Assembly (NCBI RefSeq): GCF_027922425.1
Contig: NZ_BSFQ01000015.1
Span: 93,230-157,229, forward strand
Reading direction: 5' to 3'
Source: Pseudonocardia halophobica
Lineage (GTDB): Bacteria; Actinomycetota; Actinomycetes; Mycobacteriales; Pseudonocardiaceae
DNA: 64,000 bases
In this document: one piece after another, positions 51,870 to 60,145 of the stretch
Position numbering within the stretch: the first letter of the stretch is position 1
Layout of the letters: every line of letters begins with the position of its first letter
Position numbers and translations under genes: made by a program
Notes under the pieces: model-generated
What the model was told of the DNA's origin: nothing
The model's database searches: none
What the model saw: the letters and a program-made list of their open reading frames with translations, nothing else

Positions 51870-52558
51870 CCCGCCGGCGCGCTCGTGCCGGGCGGCTGCC
51901 AGGGCAGCACGTACCCGTGCCCGCGCACCGTGCGCACCAGCCCGCGGTGCGGGCCGAGCTTCGCGCGGATGGCGCGGACGTGGCAGTCGACGGCGCGTGG
52001 GCCGGTCCCGTCCGTCCAGCCGTCGCACTCGCTCACCAGCTGCGCACGGGTCAGGGGTCGCCCGGCGTGCAACAGCAGGGCCTTGAGCAGCTCGAACTCG
52101 TGATGGGTGAGGGCGAGCGGGGCGCCGTCGAGCGTCACCGTCCAGGCGTGGACGTCGAGGACGAAGGGCCCCACCGCGAGGACGGCCGCGGCGGCTTCGG
52201 GCTCCGGGTCGACCAGGCGACGACGGCCGGCCAGCCGCAGCCGGGCATCGATCTCCGCGGGCCCGGCCGAGGCCAGCACGAGCTGCACCACCGCGCAGTC
52301 CTCGTCGATCTGCGGCGCGACCAGCTCCTCGATCACCCCGATCACGGGAATCCCCCGCGCGGTCGCCACCAGCCCGCGGCTCAGCTGGCAGGCCGCGAAG
52401 GGCTGGGTGCGCCCGTCGACGAGGGCCGCGTCGCACCGGCCCGCCGCCAGGAACTCCTGGACCGAGGGCCGGCAGGTGCGCACGCGGTGCGGCAGGAGGT
52501 CGAGCGCGGGCAGGACGGCGTGCACGTCGGGGTTGGAGGTGAGCACCAGGATCTGCAC
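51848..52558 (-). CDS. GlnR-type orphan winged-helix response regulator B
   Basis: A 236-residue paralogue of the convergent regulator. GTG 52558 has GGGGAGAA 5 nt upstream. It opens MQILVLTSNPDVHAVLPALD, keeps CDAALVDGR, and has SAGPAEIDARLRLAGRRRLV. The wing domain is LTHHEFELLKALLLHAGRPL, RAVDCHVRAIRAKLG and RTVRGHGYVLP, followed by a Pro/Ala tail that overlaps the other gene by 22 nt. The 458-nt region upstream contains a GlnR-box-like AC array. Nitrogen-type regulation is inferred from family only. Confidence 0.85.
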   Translation of the reverse strand: MQILVLTSNPDVHAVLPALDLLPHRVRTCRPSVQEFLAAGRCDAALVDGRTQPFAACQLSRGLVATARGIPVIGVIEELVAPQIDEDCAVVQLVLASAGPAEIDARLRLAGRRRLVDPEPEAAAAVLAVGPFVLDVHAWTVTLDGAPLALTHHEFELLKALLLHAGRPLTRAQLVSECDGWTDGTGPRAVDCHVRAIRAKLGPHRGLVRTVRGHGYVLPWQPPGTSAPAGHPAATR

Positions 52559-53016
52559 GACTTCTCCCCGGAATGCGCGTCGACGGTTGCGGAACGACTA
52601 GAACCATCCCCCCGAGATTCGCACAAGTCGTGCCCCGTGACCATTTCGTCAACACTCGCTCACGCGACCGGAATCCGATTCGTGATCGAGGCTCGCTGGC
52701 GAACCTCGCCTTCGCAACCGTTGTGCGACAGCGTATGCCGACCAGCACCGATGCTCCGGTCGCATTTCCCTGACGTGCTCACACCTTCCCGGATCGGCCG
52801 GTGAGGGGAGCGATACGCCCTCGACACGAACGGCCACAATCGGGTGAAGGAAACGCGATTAACCGCGGCGTAACTGCGGCCCCACCGAACGCAACGGTCC
52901 TGCTGCTTCGCTCAGTGGCAGCCGGGGGCGGCAGGGCTCCCCGCTCCGCCCGGGACCCCGATCCGGGCGTCGGCCGCACCTCGGTTCGTTCCCCACGAAG
53001 TCAGAAGGAGACACAC
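52559..53016. promoter_or_regulatory. 458-nt intergenic region with a GlnR-box-like AC array
   Basis: AC dinucleotides at 52862-52863, 52873-52874 and 52884-52885 are separated by exactly 9 nt (AC-n9-AC-n9-AC), with TTAAC (52859-52863), GTAAC (52870-52874) and a nearby GAAAC (52850-52854). Published GlnR sites have this AC-n9 spacing with GTnAC/GAAAC halves. The region is more A/T-rich than the surrounding genes and contains no coding frame of quality. Confidence 0.4.
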
Positions 53017-53397
53017 ATGTCCGAGCGCCAGAGCGTTCTGCGTCGCGCCGGGAAGGCCGGCGTGCTCGTCGCCGGTGGCGTCATGGCCCTGTCGGCCGTC
53101 GCCGCGGGCACCGCGTCCGCCCACGAGGGCCACTCGGTCCCCGAGAAGGAGCCGGCCGAGGGCACGGCCAACCCGGCCGCCCCCGTCGAGGAGGTCGTCG
53201 GGCACGTCGTCGACGGCTTCGTGGCGCACTGGGGCCAGTACCACTACCAGCACAGCCTGGTCGAGAACGACATCCCGTTCGCGACGTCCGACCCGGTCGA
53301 GTACGTCGGCATCCACACCCACATGGTCGAGATGATGACCGGCCAGGCGCCGATCCCGGACGAGTTCCCGATCGGCGAGGGCTACCCGCAGGTCTGA
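53017..53397 (+). CDS. secreted small protein with HEGH start
   Basis: A 126-residue exported protein from ATG 53017 with AGAAGGAG 6 nt upstream. The signal peptide is SVLRRAGKAGVLVAGGVMAL plus SAVAAGTASA (cleavage expected near residue 35). The mature protein starts HEGHSVPEKEPAEG and contains VVDGFVAHWGQYHYQHSLVE and YVGIHTHMVEMMTG, with five or more His that may bind metal. No family is recognised. A strong hairpin terminator follows at 53418-53449. Confidence 0.75.
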   Translation: MSERQSVLRRAGKAGVLVAGGVMALSAVAAGTASAHEGHSVPEKEPAEGTANPAAPVEEVVGHVVDGFVAHWGQYHYQHSLVENDIPFATSDPVEYVGIHTHMVEMMTGQAPIPDEFPIGEGYPQV

Positions 53398-53417
53398 TCC
53401 GGGCCCTCACCCCTCTC

Positions 53418-53449
53418 CCCCGCCCCGTGCAGTGCCGCGCGGGGCGGGG
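53418..53449 (+). terminator. terminator after the secreted-protein gene
   Basis: CCCCGCCCCG (53418-53427) pairs with CGGGGCGGGG (53440-53449) over a 12-nt loop, 20 nt after the stop. No U-tract follows, as is usual in actinobacteria. It separates this gene from the nitroreductase operon. Confidence 0.6.
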
Positions 53450-53484
53450 AGCCCCCGTACATCCCACCCAGGAAGAGCGCCGCG

Positions 53485-54090
53485 ATGACCAGCACCTTGA
53501 CCGAGACCCTCGTCCTCGAACCGGCCGCGCAGGACCTGCTGTTCCGCGACGCGCGGACCGTCGCTGCCTTCACCGACGAGCCGGTCGGCGACGACCTCCT
53601 CCACGCGGTGTACGACCTCGTCCGCGCCGCCCCCACCTCGATGAACTGCTGCCCGCTGCGGGTGCTGGCGCTGCGCAGCGAGAGCGCGCGGGCCCGGCTG
53701 CTGCTGCACATGGCCGAGGGCAACCGGGAGAAGACGGCCGCGGCGCCGCTGGTCCTGGTCCTCGCCGCCGACCACGCCTTCACCGAGCACATGCCCACGC
53801 TGTTCCCGTTCGTCGACGCCGACGCCTACTTCGCCGACCCCGCGCTGCGCGCCGGGACCGCCGAGTACAACGCCGCGCTGCAGGCCGGCTACCTGATCCT
53901 CGGGCTGCGGGCCGCGGGCCTGGGCGTCGGCCCGATGGCGGGCTTCGACCGCGAGGGCGTCGACGCCGAGTTCTTCCCCGAGGGTCGCCTGCACACCGCG
54001 CTGGTGCTGATCGCCGGCCGCCCGGCGGGCGAGAGCCCGTACCCGCGGCTGCCGCGACCGGACTTCGACCAGGTCGTCACCTCGCTGTAG
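53485..54090 (+). CDS. nitroreductase-family protein, HadB/RutE-type
   Basis: A 201-residue FMN reductase. It matches the RutE/HadB subgroup: LFRDARTVAAFTDEPV (about 19-34), LVRAAPTSMNCCPLRVLALR (about 46-65), GNREKTAAAPLVLVLAAD, TLFPFVDADAYF, then LQAGYLILGLRAAGLGVGPM (about 133-152) and GFDREGVDAEFF. RutE reduces malonic semialdehyde; HadB members act on haloaromatics or acids. Here it heads an operon with a flavin monooxygenase, isochorismate synthase and O-methyltransferase, so it probably reduces an intermediate or supplies flavin. No rut genes are present. Confidence 0.88.
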   Translation: MTSTLTETLVLEPAAQDLLFRDARTVAAFTDEPVGDDLLHAVYDLVRAAPTSMNCCPLRVLALRSESARARLLLHMAEGNREKTAAAPLVLVLAADHAFTEHMPTLFPFVDADAYFADPALRAGTAEYNAALQAGYLILGLRAAGLGVGPMAGFDREGVDAEFFPEGRLHTALVLIAGRPAGESPYPRLPRPDFDQVVTSL

Positions 54091-54122
54091 AGACGCCCAC
54101 CCGCCGGACGAGGAGGATTCCC

Positions 54123-55349
54123 GTGACCACGACCGCGCTCCCGGTCGACGCGCCGAGCGGCGCGGGCCGCACCCCCGAGCCGATCGACCCGGTCGCGCGC
54201 GCCGCGGCCGTCGCGCCGCTGCTGGCCGAGCAGCGCCCGATCGGTGAGTCCCGGCGCCAGCTGACCGACGCCACGGTCGCCGCGCTGGCCGACGCCGGCC
54301 AGCTGCGCACCTGGGTCCCGCGCCGGTTCGGCGGGCTGGAGACCGACACACCCACGGTGATCGACGCGACCGCACGGATCTCCGCGGCCGACCCGGCCGC
54401 CGGGTGGGTCACGATGATCCTCTCCTGCGCGGACTTCCTGGTCGGGATGCTCGAGCAGCGGGCCCAGCAGGAGGTCTGGTCCGCCGGCCCGGACACCTCG
54501 GTGTGCGCGGTGTTCAACCCCAGCTCCACCAGCGAGCGGGTGCCCGGCGGCTGGCGGGTGCGCGGGCGGTGGTTGCCCGCCTCCGGGTGCCGGCACGCGA
54601 GCTGGGCCCTGCTCGGCGTCCCGCTGGCCGAGGACCCCAGGGCCGGCGGCGCCACCACCCGAGCCAGCGTCCTGATCCCGATGAGCGAGCTGACGGTCAC
54701 GGCCAGCTGGAACGCCATCGGCATGCGTGCCACCGGCAGCGACACCCTCGAGACCGTCGACGCGTTCGTCCCCGAGCACCGGGTGTTGCGGCTCGGCCCG
54801 GCCCTCGAAGGCCGGTTCCCCGGCTCGTACGGCGCCTCCTGGCGGCACCGCTCGCCGCTGATGCCGACGCTGTCCACCCACATGATGGCCGTCTACCTCG
54901 GCATGGCCGCCTCGGCGCTCGACGTCGTGCTCGCCACCTCGGGCACCAAAGGCCTCACCTTCACCACCTACTCCCGCGCCGCCGAGTCCGGCGGGGTGCA
55001 GACCGCCGTGGCGAAGGCCGCGCTGACGATCGACGCCATGTGGGCGCTGGCCCACCACGCCGGCCGCGAGGTCGACTGGTGGGCCCGCACCGGGACCCGC
55101 CCCTCGACGGCGGACCGGGCGCGGGTCCGCGGTTGGACCGGGCACGTCGCCGCGCAGTGCCGCGAGGCCCTCGACCAGCTCGTCAGCTGCTACGGCGCCT
55201 CCGCCTTCGCCGAGACGAACCCGCTGCAGGCCACCGTCCGCGACATGCACGCCGCCAGCCGGCACGCGGTGGCCAACCCGATCACCGGCACCGAGATCTA
55301 CGGCCGCGCGCTGCTCGGCGTGGAGCCGTCGATCGCCACGCTCATCTGA
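54123..55349 (+). CDS. group-D flavin monooxygenase (acyl-CoA dehydrogenase fold)
   Basis: A 408-residue protein from GTG 54123 with GAGGAGG upstream. The N-terminal helical domain (about 25-125) contains AALADAGQLRTWVPRRFGGL and ISAADPAAGWVTMILSCADF. The middle beta domain has GGWRVRGRWLPASGCRHASW and IGMRATGSDTLETVDAFVPE. The C-terminal helical bundle ends ATVRDMHAASRHAVANPITG. This pattern is that of HsaA/HpaB-like monooxygenases that take reduced flavin from a partner and hydroxylate aromatics. The nitroreductase 33 nt upstream could be that partner. It is probably a tailoring enzyme. Confidence 0.87.
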   Translation: MTTTALPVDAPSGAGRTPEPIDPVARAAAVAPLLAEQRPIGESRRQLTDATVAALADAGQLRTWVPRRFGGLETDTPTVIDATARISAADPAAGWVTMILSCADFLVGMLEQRAQQEVWSAGPDTSVCAVFNPSSTSERVPGGWRVRGRWLPASGCRHASWALLGVPLAEDPRAGGATTRASVLIPMSELTVTASWNAIGMRATGSDTLETVDAFVPEHRVLRLGPALEGRFPGSYGASWRHRSPLMPTLSTHMMAVYLGMAASALDVVLATSGTKGLTFTTYSRAAESGGVQTAVAKAALTIDAMWALAHHAGREVDWWARTGTRPSTADRARVRGWTGHVAAQCREALDQLVSCYGASAFAETNPLQATVRDMHAASRHAVANPITGTEIYGRALLGVEPSIATLI

Positions 55350-55359
55350 GGAGCCCCTC

Positions 55360-56748
55360 GTGACCACCGAGAGCGCCCTGACCGCCACCGACGCGGCCCT
55401 GGGCTCGCGGGACCTCGCGGCCCGCGACACCCGCGCCGCAATCCCCCGCGCCCGGCCCGTCCCCGCCGGCCTGCGCTGCACCACCCGCGAGATCGCCGAC
55501 CCGGGTGACCTGGTCGGCCTGCTGCCCACCGCCGCCGACGCCCTGTCCTGGGTCCGCGGCGGCGAGGGGCTCGTGGCCTGGGGTCGCACGACGACCCTGG
55601 AGACCGGCGGTCCCGGCCGCTTCGTCGACGCCGAGGCCGTGTGGCGGGCCCTCGCCGCCCGGATCGAGGTCCACGACGAGGTGGGCCTGCCGGGCACCGG
55701 ACCCGTCGCCTTCGCGTCCTTCGCCTTCGGCGACGGACCGTTGGGGCGGACCCGCACCCGCGGCGGCGAGCGCTCCGTGCTCGTCGTTCCCCGGGTCGTC
55801 GTCGGACGGCGCGGCGGACGGTGCTGGATCACCGAGCTGGGCCCCGTGGCCGGCCACCCCGCCCCCTGGGGCGACGTGGCCGGAGACCCGGCCCGGCTCG
55901 GCCCGGACGAGCGCCCCGCGCCGGTGCGCCGGCCGGGTCCCGCGCACTGGGCGCCGGGTGCGATGTCCGCCGCCGCCTACCGCGACGCGGTCGCCGAGGC
56001 CGTCACGCGCATGGCCGACGGGCCACTGGACAAGGTCGTGCTCGCCCGGGACGTGGTGGCCCGCCTCGGGCGCCCCGTCGATCCCCGGTTCCTGGTCCGG
56101 ACCCTCGCCGCGGGCAATCCGCGGTGCTGGACCTACTCGGTCGACGGGCTCGTCGGCGCCACCCCGGAGCTGCTGCTCCGCCGGTCCGGCGCGGTCGTCG
56201 AGTCGCGAGTGCTGGCCGGGACGACCTGGCCGGGCGCAGAGGGGACCGAGGACCAGGTGCTGGCCGCGGGGAAGTACCGCGAGGAGCACCGGTTCGCCGT
56301 CGAGTCCCTCTGCCGCACCCTCGGCCCCTCCTGCAGCCGCCTGGAGCTCGACGGGCCGCACCTGCTGCGGCTGCCGACCGTCACCCACCTCGCCACCGAC
56401 GTCCGCGGCCATCTCGACCCGCTGCAGGACCCGTCGGTGCTGGCCCTCGCCGGGGCCGTGCACCCCACCGCCGCCGTGGGCGGCACCCCGCCGGCCCTCG
56501 CGGCGGCGACGATCGCCGAGCTCGAGGGCCGCGTCGGCCTGCAGCGCGGCCGCTACGCCGGCCCCGTCGGCTGGGTCGACGCCCACGGCGACGGCGAGCT
56601 CGGCATCGCGCTGCGCTGTGCCCAGCTCTCCGGCCGCACCGCCCGCCTGTTCGCCGGTTGCGGCGTCGTGGCCGACTCCGATCCCGATCTCGAGCTCGCC
56701 GAGACCGCCGCCAAGCTCCGCGCCGTCACCGAGGCGCTCGGCTCCTGA
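55360..56748 (+). CDS. isochorismate synthase (MenF/EntC/DhbC family)
   Basis: A 462-residue chorismate-utilising enzyme, GTG start 11 nt after the previous stop with GAGGAG. Conserved blocks: GPLDKVVLARDVVARLGRPV (about 221-240, catalytic Lys), CWTYSVDGLVGATPELLLRR, AGTTWPGAEG, the motif HPTAAVGGTPPALA (about 368-381), RYAGPVGWVDAHGDGELGIA and FAGCGVVADSDPDLELAETA. The Lys and the SAGTxxR/RYAGPVG regions fit isochorismate synthase rather than anthranilate or salicylate synthase; no lyase domain is present. Isochorismate could feed MenD nearby or the local metabolite cluster; the operon context favours the latter. Confidence 0.9.
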   Translation: MTTESALTATDAALGSRDLAARDTRAAIPRARPVPAGLRCTTREIADPGDLVGLLPTAADALSWVRGGEGLVAWGRTTTLETGGPGRFVDAEAVWRALAARIEVHDEVGLPGTGPVAFASFAFGDGPLGRTRTRGGERSVLVVPRVVVGRRGGRCWITELGPVAGHPAPWGDVAGDPARLGPDERPAPVRRPGPAHWAPGAMSAAAYRDAVAEAVTRMADGPLDKVVLARDVVARLGRPVDPRFLVRTLAAGNPRCWTYSVDGLVGATPELLLRRSGAVVESRVLAGTTWPGAEGTEDQVLAAGKYREEHRFAVESLCRTLGPSCSRLELDGPHLLRLPTVTHLATDVRGHLDPLQDPSVLALAGAVHPTAAVGGTPPALAAATIAELEGRVGLQRGRYAGPVGWVDAHGDGELGIALRCAQLSGRTARLFAGCGVVADSDPDLELAETAAKLRAVTEALGS

Positions 56749-56779
56749 GCCGGTTCCCGACCCACCGGAGGTCCGTCCC

Positions 56780-57865
56780 GTGACAGCCGCCGCCGACCCG
56801 GCCCTCACCACGGCAGGTCTCCCGGCCCCGCCCGCCCACGCCCCGCGCTCGGTGCTGGCGACCGTCCACCAGGCCTTCCTGGCCCGGGCGATCTACACCG
56901 TCGTCGAGCTGGGGGTGGTCGACGAGCTCGCCCACGGCCCGCGCAGCTGCGCCGAGCTGGCCCGCGTGCTGGGCGTGACCGCCGAACCGCTGCACCAGGT
57001 CGTGCGCGGCACCGCGAGCGCGGGGCTGCTGCGCTCGCTGGGCGGCACCGGGTCCGACGAGGTCTTCGCGCTCACCGACACCGGCGAGATGCTCCTGCCC
57101 GGGCACCCGAGCGCCACCCGCGACCTCGTGCTGATGATGCAGGGTCCGACGGTCCTCGGCTGCCTCGAGGCACTACCCGACCGGGTGCGCAGCGGCCGGA
57201 CCGGCCCCGAGGTCGCGCACGGGCGCACCTGGTTCGAGAACCTGCGCGCCGACGCCGGGCTGGCCGCCTCCTTCGACCGGATGATGGTCGCGATCCACGG
57301 CGGCGAGTACGGCGCGGTGGCCGCCGCCTACGACCTGGGCTGGGCCCGGACCGTCGTGGACGTCGGCGGCGGCACGGGCGGACTGACCGTCGCCCTGCTC
57401 GAGGCCAACGCCCACCTGCGCGGCGTGGTCCACGACCTGCCCGACGTCGCCGCCCGGGCCGAGCGGACCCTCCGGCGGGCCGGGCTCGCCCACCGGGCCG
57501 AGGTCAGCGGCGGCAGCTTCTTCGACAGCGTCCCCCGCGGGGCGGACGCCTACCTGCTCTCCTACGTCCTCCACGACTGGACCGACGACGACTGCGTCCG
57601 GATCCTGCGGACCGTCGCCGCCGCCATGACCACGGGCGCGCGCCTGCTGGTCGTCGAGAACGTGCTGCCGGCCGGGGACGATCCGCACCCCGGCCGGACC
57701 CTGGACCTGCTCATGGCCACCCTCACCCACGGCCGCGAGCGCACCGAGGAGGAGTACCGGCGGCTGCTCGCGCGGGCGGGCCTGCGGCTGCGGCGGGTGG
57801 TGCCCACGGCGTCCCCGGTCAGTGTCCTGGAGGCCGTCCCGGGGTCGGACGACCAGGGAGCCTGA
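56780..57865 (+). CDS. O-methyltransferase, Methyltransf_2 family
   Basis: A 361-residue SAM enzyme from GTG 56780 with CGGAGG 8 nt upstream. The N-terminal winged-helix dimerisation domain (about 18-110) has VHQAFLARAIYTVVELGVVD. The catalytic domain has VVDVGGGTGGLTVALLEANA (motif I), VVHDLPDVAARAERTL, LLSYVLHDWTDDDCVRILR with the catalytic His, and LLVVENVLPAG. This family methylates phenolic or enolic hydroxyls of aromatic metabolites. It ends the plus-strand operon before a strong terminator. A C-terminal remnant of a relative lies at 49779-49868. Confidence 0.9.
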   Translation: MTAAADPALTTAGLPAPPAHAPRSVLATVHQAFLARAIYTVVELGVVDELAHGPRSCAELARVLGVTAEPLHQVVRGTASAGLLRSLGGTGSDEVFALTDTGEMLLPGHPSATRDLVLMMQGPTVLGCLEALPDRVRSGRTGPEVAHGRTWFENLRADAGLAASFDRMMVAIHGGEYGAVAAAYDLGWARTVVDVGGGTGGLTVALLEANAHLRGVVHDLPDVAARAERTLRRAGLAHRAEVSGGSFFDSVPRGADAYLLSYVLHDWTDDDCVRILRTVAAAMTTGARLLVVENVLPAGDDPHPGRTLDLLMATLTHGRERTEEEYRRLLARAGLRLRRVVPTASPVSVLEAVPGSDDQGA

Positions 57866-57924
57866 CCCGGTACCGGGGCCGGGCGGGCAGCCTGGGGGAC
57901 ACGAGGACCGACAGGGGATCGGGC

Positions 57925-57952
57925 GGGGCGGGAGCGGCGGCGCTCCCGCCCC
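57925..57952. terminator. bidirectional terminator between the O-methyltransferase and MFS genes
   Basis: GGGGCGGGAGCG (57925-57936) pairs with 57941-57952 over a 4-nt loop: a 12-bp perfect stem between two convergent genes. Confidence 0.8.
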
Positions 57953-57965
57953 GTTCTGCATCCGG

Positions 57966-59339
57966 TCACCGGCCGTTCGGCGTCCGGGCCGGCTTCCGTG
58001 CTGCCGACCGCCCCGGCAGGGCGGCCGCGCAGGCCAGGCTGACGACCAGCGCCACGGCGAACACGGTGAGGACGCTCCGGTGCTGCCCGAGGACGACGGA
58101 CCGGTCGCCGGTGAGGTCGACCAGGCGCCCGAGCACGGCGACACCGACGACCCCGCCGAGGTAGCGCATCGTCGATCCGATCCCGGCGGCGGCACCGCTG
58201 TGCTCGCGCGCGACAGCCGTGAGCGACGCGGCCTGCGCGGCGGGCGTGGCCAGTCCGACCCCGAGACCGAGCAGGGCCAGCGGGAGCACCAGCTGCCTCA
58301 GCGACGAGAGGTCCCCCGCCGCCAGCAGGCCCACCCCAGCGAGGCAGACGACGACCCCGCCGACCGCCATCGGCCGCGGCCCGACGATGTCGGTGAGCCG
58401 CCCGGCGACCAGGGACGCGAGGATCACAGTGGCCGTCATCGCGACGAGGAGCCGGCCGGTCCCCGCGGAGTCGACCGCGAGCAGGGCGCCGAGCATCTGC
58501 GGCAGCTCGAACAGCAGTGTGTAGGTCACCAGGTTCTGCAGCGCGACCAGCAGTGAGCCCGCGGTGAACGGCACCGATCTGAACAGTCCGAAGGCCACGA
58601 CCGGGTCGGCGGCGCGGCGCTCCCACCACACGAACGGCACGAGGAGCACGGCGCACGTGGCCAGGAGGACAGCGGCGAGCGTCCCGCTCGCCTCCAGGCC
58701 CAGGACCAGCGCGGCCAGCGTCACCGTGAGCAGGACGCTGCCGAGCACGTCGAACCGCGAGCCGTCCCGAAGGTCCGCCTCCCGCCTCCTGCGGGTGGCC
58801 GCGAGCAGCGCCACGATCGCGAGCACGGGCAGGTTGACCGCGAATATGCTGGCCCAGCCGAAGGCCCGCACGAGTTCGCCGCCCACTACCGGACCGACAC
58901 CGGCCGCCAGCGACATGATCGCACCGAACAGGCCGAACGCCCGGCCGCGGCGCTCCGGGGGCAGCTCGATCCGCAGCAGCGCCACCGTCGTCGGCACGAC
59001 CGCGGCCCCGCCGGCGGCCATCAGCACGCGGGCCACCGCGAGCACGCCGAGCGATCCGGCGACCATCCCGAGCACGGCGCCGGCGGCCATCAGCACCTCG
59101 CCGAGGGCGAGGACCCGCCGGTGGCCGAGGCGGTCGCCGAGCTTGCCGCCCGGACTCTGCAGCACGATCGCGGCCACGAGATAGCTCGCGACGACGGCCT
59201 GCGCGACCGTCCCGGGCGGGCGAGCGAACTCGCGGGCGATGTCGGGCAGCGCCACCGCGATCATGGTGGAGTTCAGCGGCAGCAGCGAGGAGGCGAGCAG
59301 GGCCGCGCCGAGCGACCGCCTGGCCCGGGGGTCAGCCAC
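57966..59339 (-). CDS. MFS exporter, DHA2-like (14 TM)
   Basis: A 457-residue polytopic protein. It starts SLLPLNSTMIAVALPDIARE (motif C-like region of helix 1), then SYLVAAIVLQSPGGKLGDRL and GHRRVLALGE (loop 2-3), and GPVVGGELVRAFGWASIFAV. This is the EmrB/QacA type of drug:proton antiporter. Its GTG start overlaps the stop of the ATP-grasp subunit by 8 nt (GTGGCTGA), so export is translationally tied to the phosphotransferase. It is a candidate self-resistance or product exporter for the adjoining isochorismate cluster. Confidence 0.88.
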   Translation of the reverse strand: MADPRARRSLGAALLASSLLPLNSTMIAVALPDIAREFARPPGTVAQAVVASYLVAAIVLQSPGGKLGDRLGHRRVLALGEVLMAAGAVLGMVAGSLGVLAVARVLMAAGGAAVVPTTVALLRIELPPERRGRAFGLFGAIMSLAAGVGPVVGGELVRAFGWASIFAVNLPVLAIVALLAATRRRREADLRDGSRFDVLGSVLLTVTLAALVLGLEASGTLAAVLLATCAVLLVPFVWWERRAADPVVAFGLFRSVPFTAGSLLVALQNLVTYTLLFELPQMLGALLAVDSAGTGRLLVAMTATVILASLVAGRLTDIVGPRPMAVGGVVVCLAGVGLLAAGDLSSLRQLVLPLALLGLGVGLATPAAQAASLTAVAREHSGAAAGIGSTMRYLGGVVGVAVLGRLVDLTGDRSVVLGQHRSVLTVFAVALVVSLACAAALPGRSAARKPARTPNGR

Positions 59340-60138
59340 CGGTGATCGGCCGCCGCTGCAGGAGGAACACGGCGCCGTCGGAGAAGGCGAACTCGATATC
59401 GTGCTCCGCGGTGCCGTAGACCGCGTCGCACGCCTCGGCGAGTGCGTGCAGCGCGGCGAGCTGCGTGGCGTCCAGACAGAGCGTGTGCACCGCCGCTCCG
59501 GTGACCTCGACCTCCTCGGTGCCCGCCGGGCCGGCGCGCAGCGCCACGTCCTTCTCCCCGGCCGCGAACTCGAGCACCCGGCCCCATGAGTCGAGCCGGT
59601 ACCGGTCCGGGACGACCAGACCGGCCACGACGGCCTCGCCGAGGCCCCAGCTCGCCTCGATCACCCGCTCCGTGGCGCCGGTCAGCGGGTTACGGGTGAA
59701 CAGCACCCCCGCTGTATCCGCCGGCACGAGTTCCTGGATCACCACGCCCATCCGGCAGGGGCCGAGGCCGAGCCGGCTCCGGTAGGCGCGCGCGCCCGCC
59801 GCGTCGCCGGAGGCGTACACGCTCCGGACGGCCGCGACCACGGCCTCGGGCCGGCACACCCCGAGGACGGTGCGGTGTGCACCCGCGAAGCTGGCCGCGC
59901 CGGAGTCCTCCCCCACGGCGCTGGACCGGACCGCGCACGGACCGCCGTCCGCACACGCGTCGTGCAGGGCCGCCAGGACCTCGGGGTCCTCGCGCACCAC
60001 CGCCTCGACGGCGTCGACGGACAGCGCGAACCCCGCCGGCACGGGCAGTCCGGCCTGGGCGGCCGCCCCGAGCGCCACCGCCTTGCCGCCGAACTCCGCC
60101 TGGTCGGAGGCCCACGCGAGCGGGGTCAACCGGAGCAT
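59332..60138 (-). CDS. PEP/pyruvate-binding ATP-grasp subunit of a split phosphotransferase
   Basis: A 268-residue protein equal to the N-terminal ATP-binding domain of PEP synthase/PPDK alone. FGGKAVALGAAAQAGLPVPAGFA is the first block (about 16-38). CAVRSSAVGEDSGAASFAGA (about 68-87) and VVIQELVPADTAGVLFTRNP (about 131-150) hold the nucleotide-binding Arg, Ser and Glu, and DIEFAFSDGAVFLLQRRPIT (about 246-265) ends the ATP-grasp domain. No His or PEP domain is fused; the His domain is on the gene 7 nt upstream. Together they resemble the two large subunits of phenylphosphate synthase and also rifampin phosphotransferase in parts. Confidence 0.87.
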   Translation of the reverse strand: MLRLTPLAWASDQAEFGGKAVALGAAAQAGLPVPAGFALSVDAVEAVVREDPEVLAALHDACADGGPCAVRSSAVGEDSGAASFAGAHRTVLGVCRPEAVVAAVRSVYASGDAAGARAYRSRLGLGPCRMGVVIQELVPADTAGVLFTRNPLTGATERVIEASWGLGEAVVAGLVVPDRYRLDSWGRVLEFAAGEKDVALRAGPAGTEEVEVTGAAVHTLCLDATQLAALHALAEACDAVYGTAEHDIEFAFSDGAVFLLQRRPITGG

Positions 60139-60145
60139 GCCGCCC

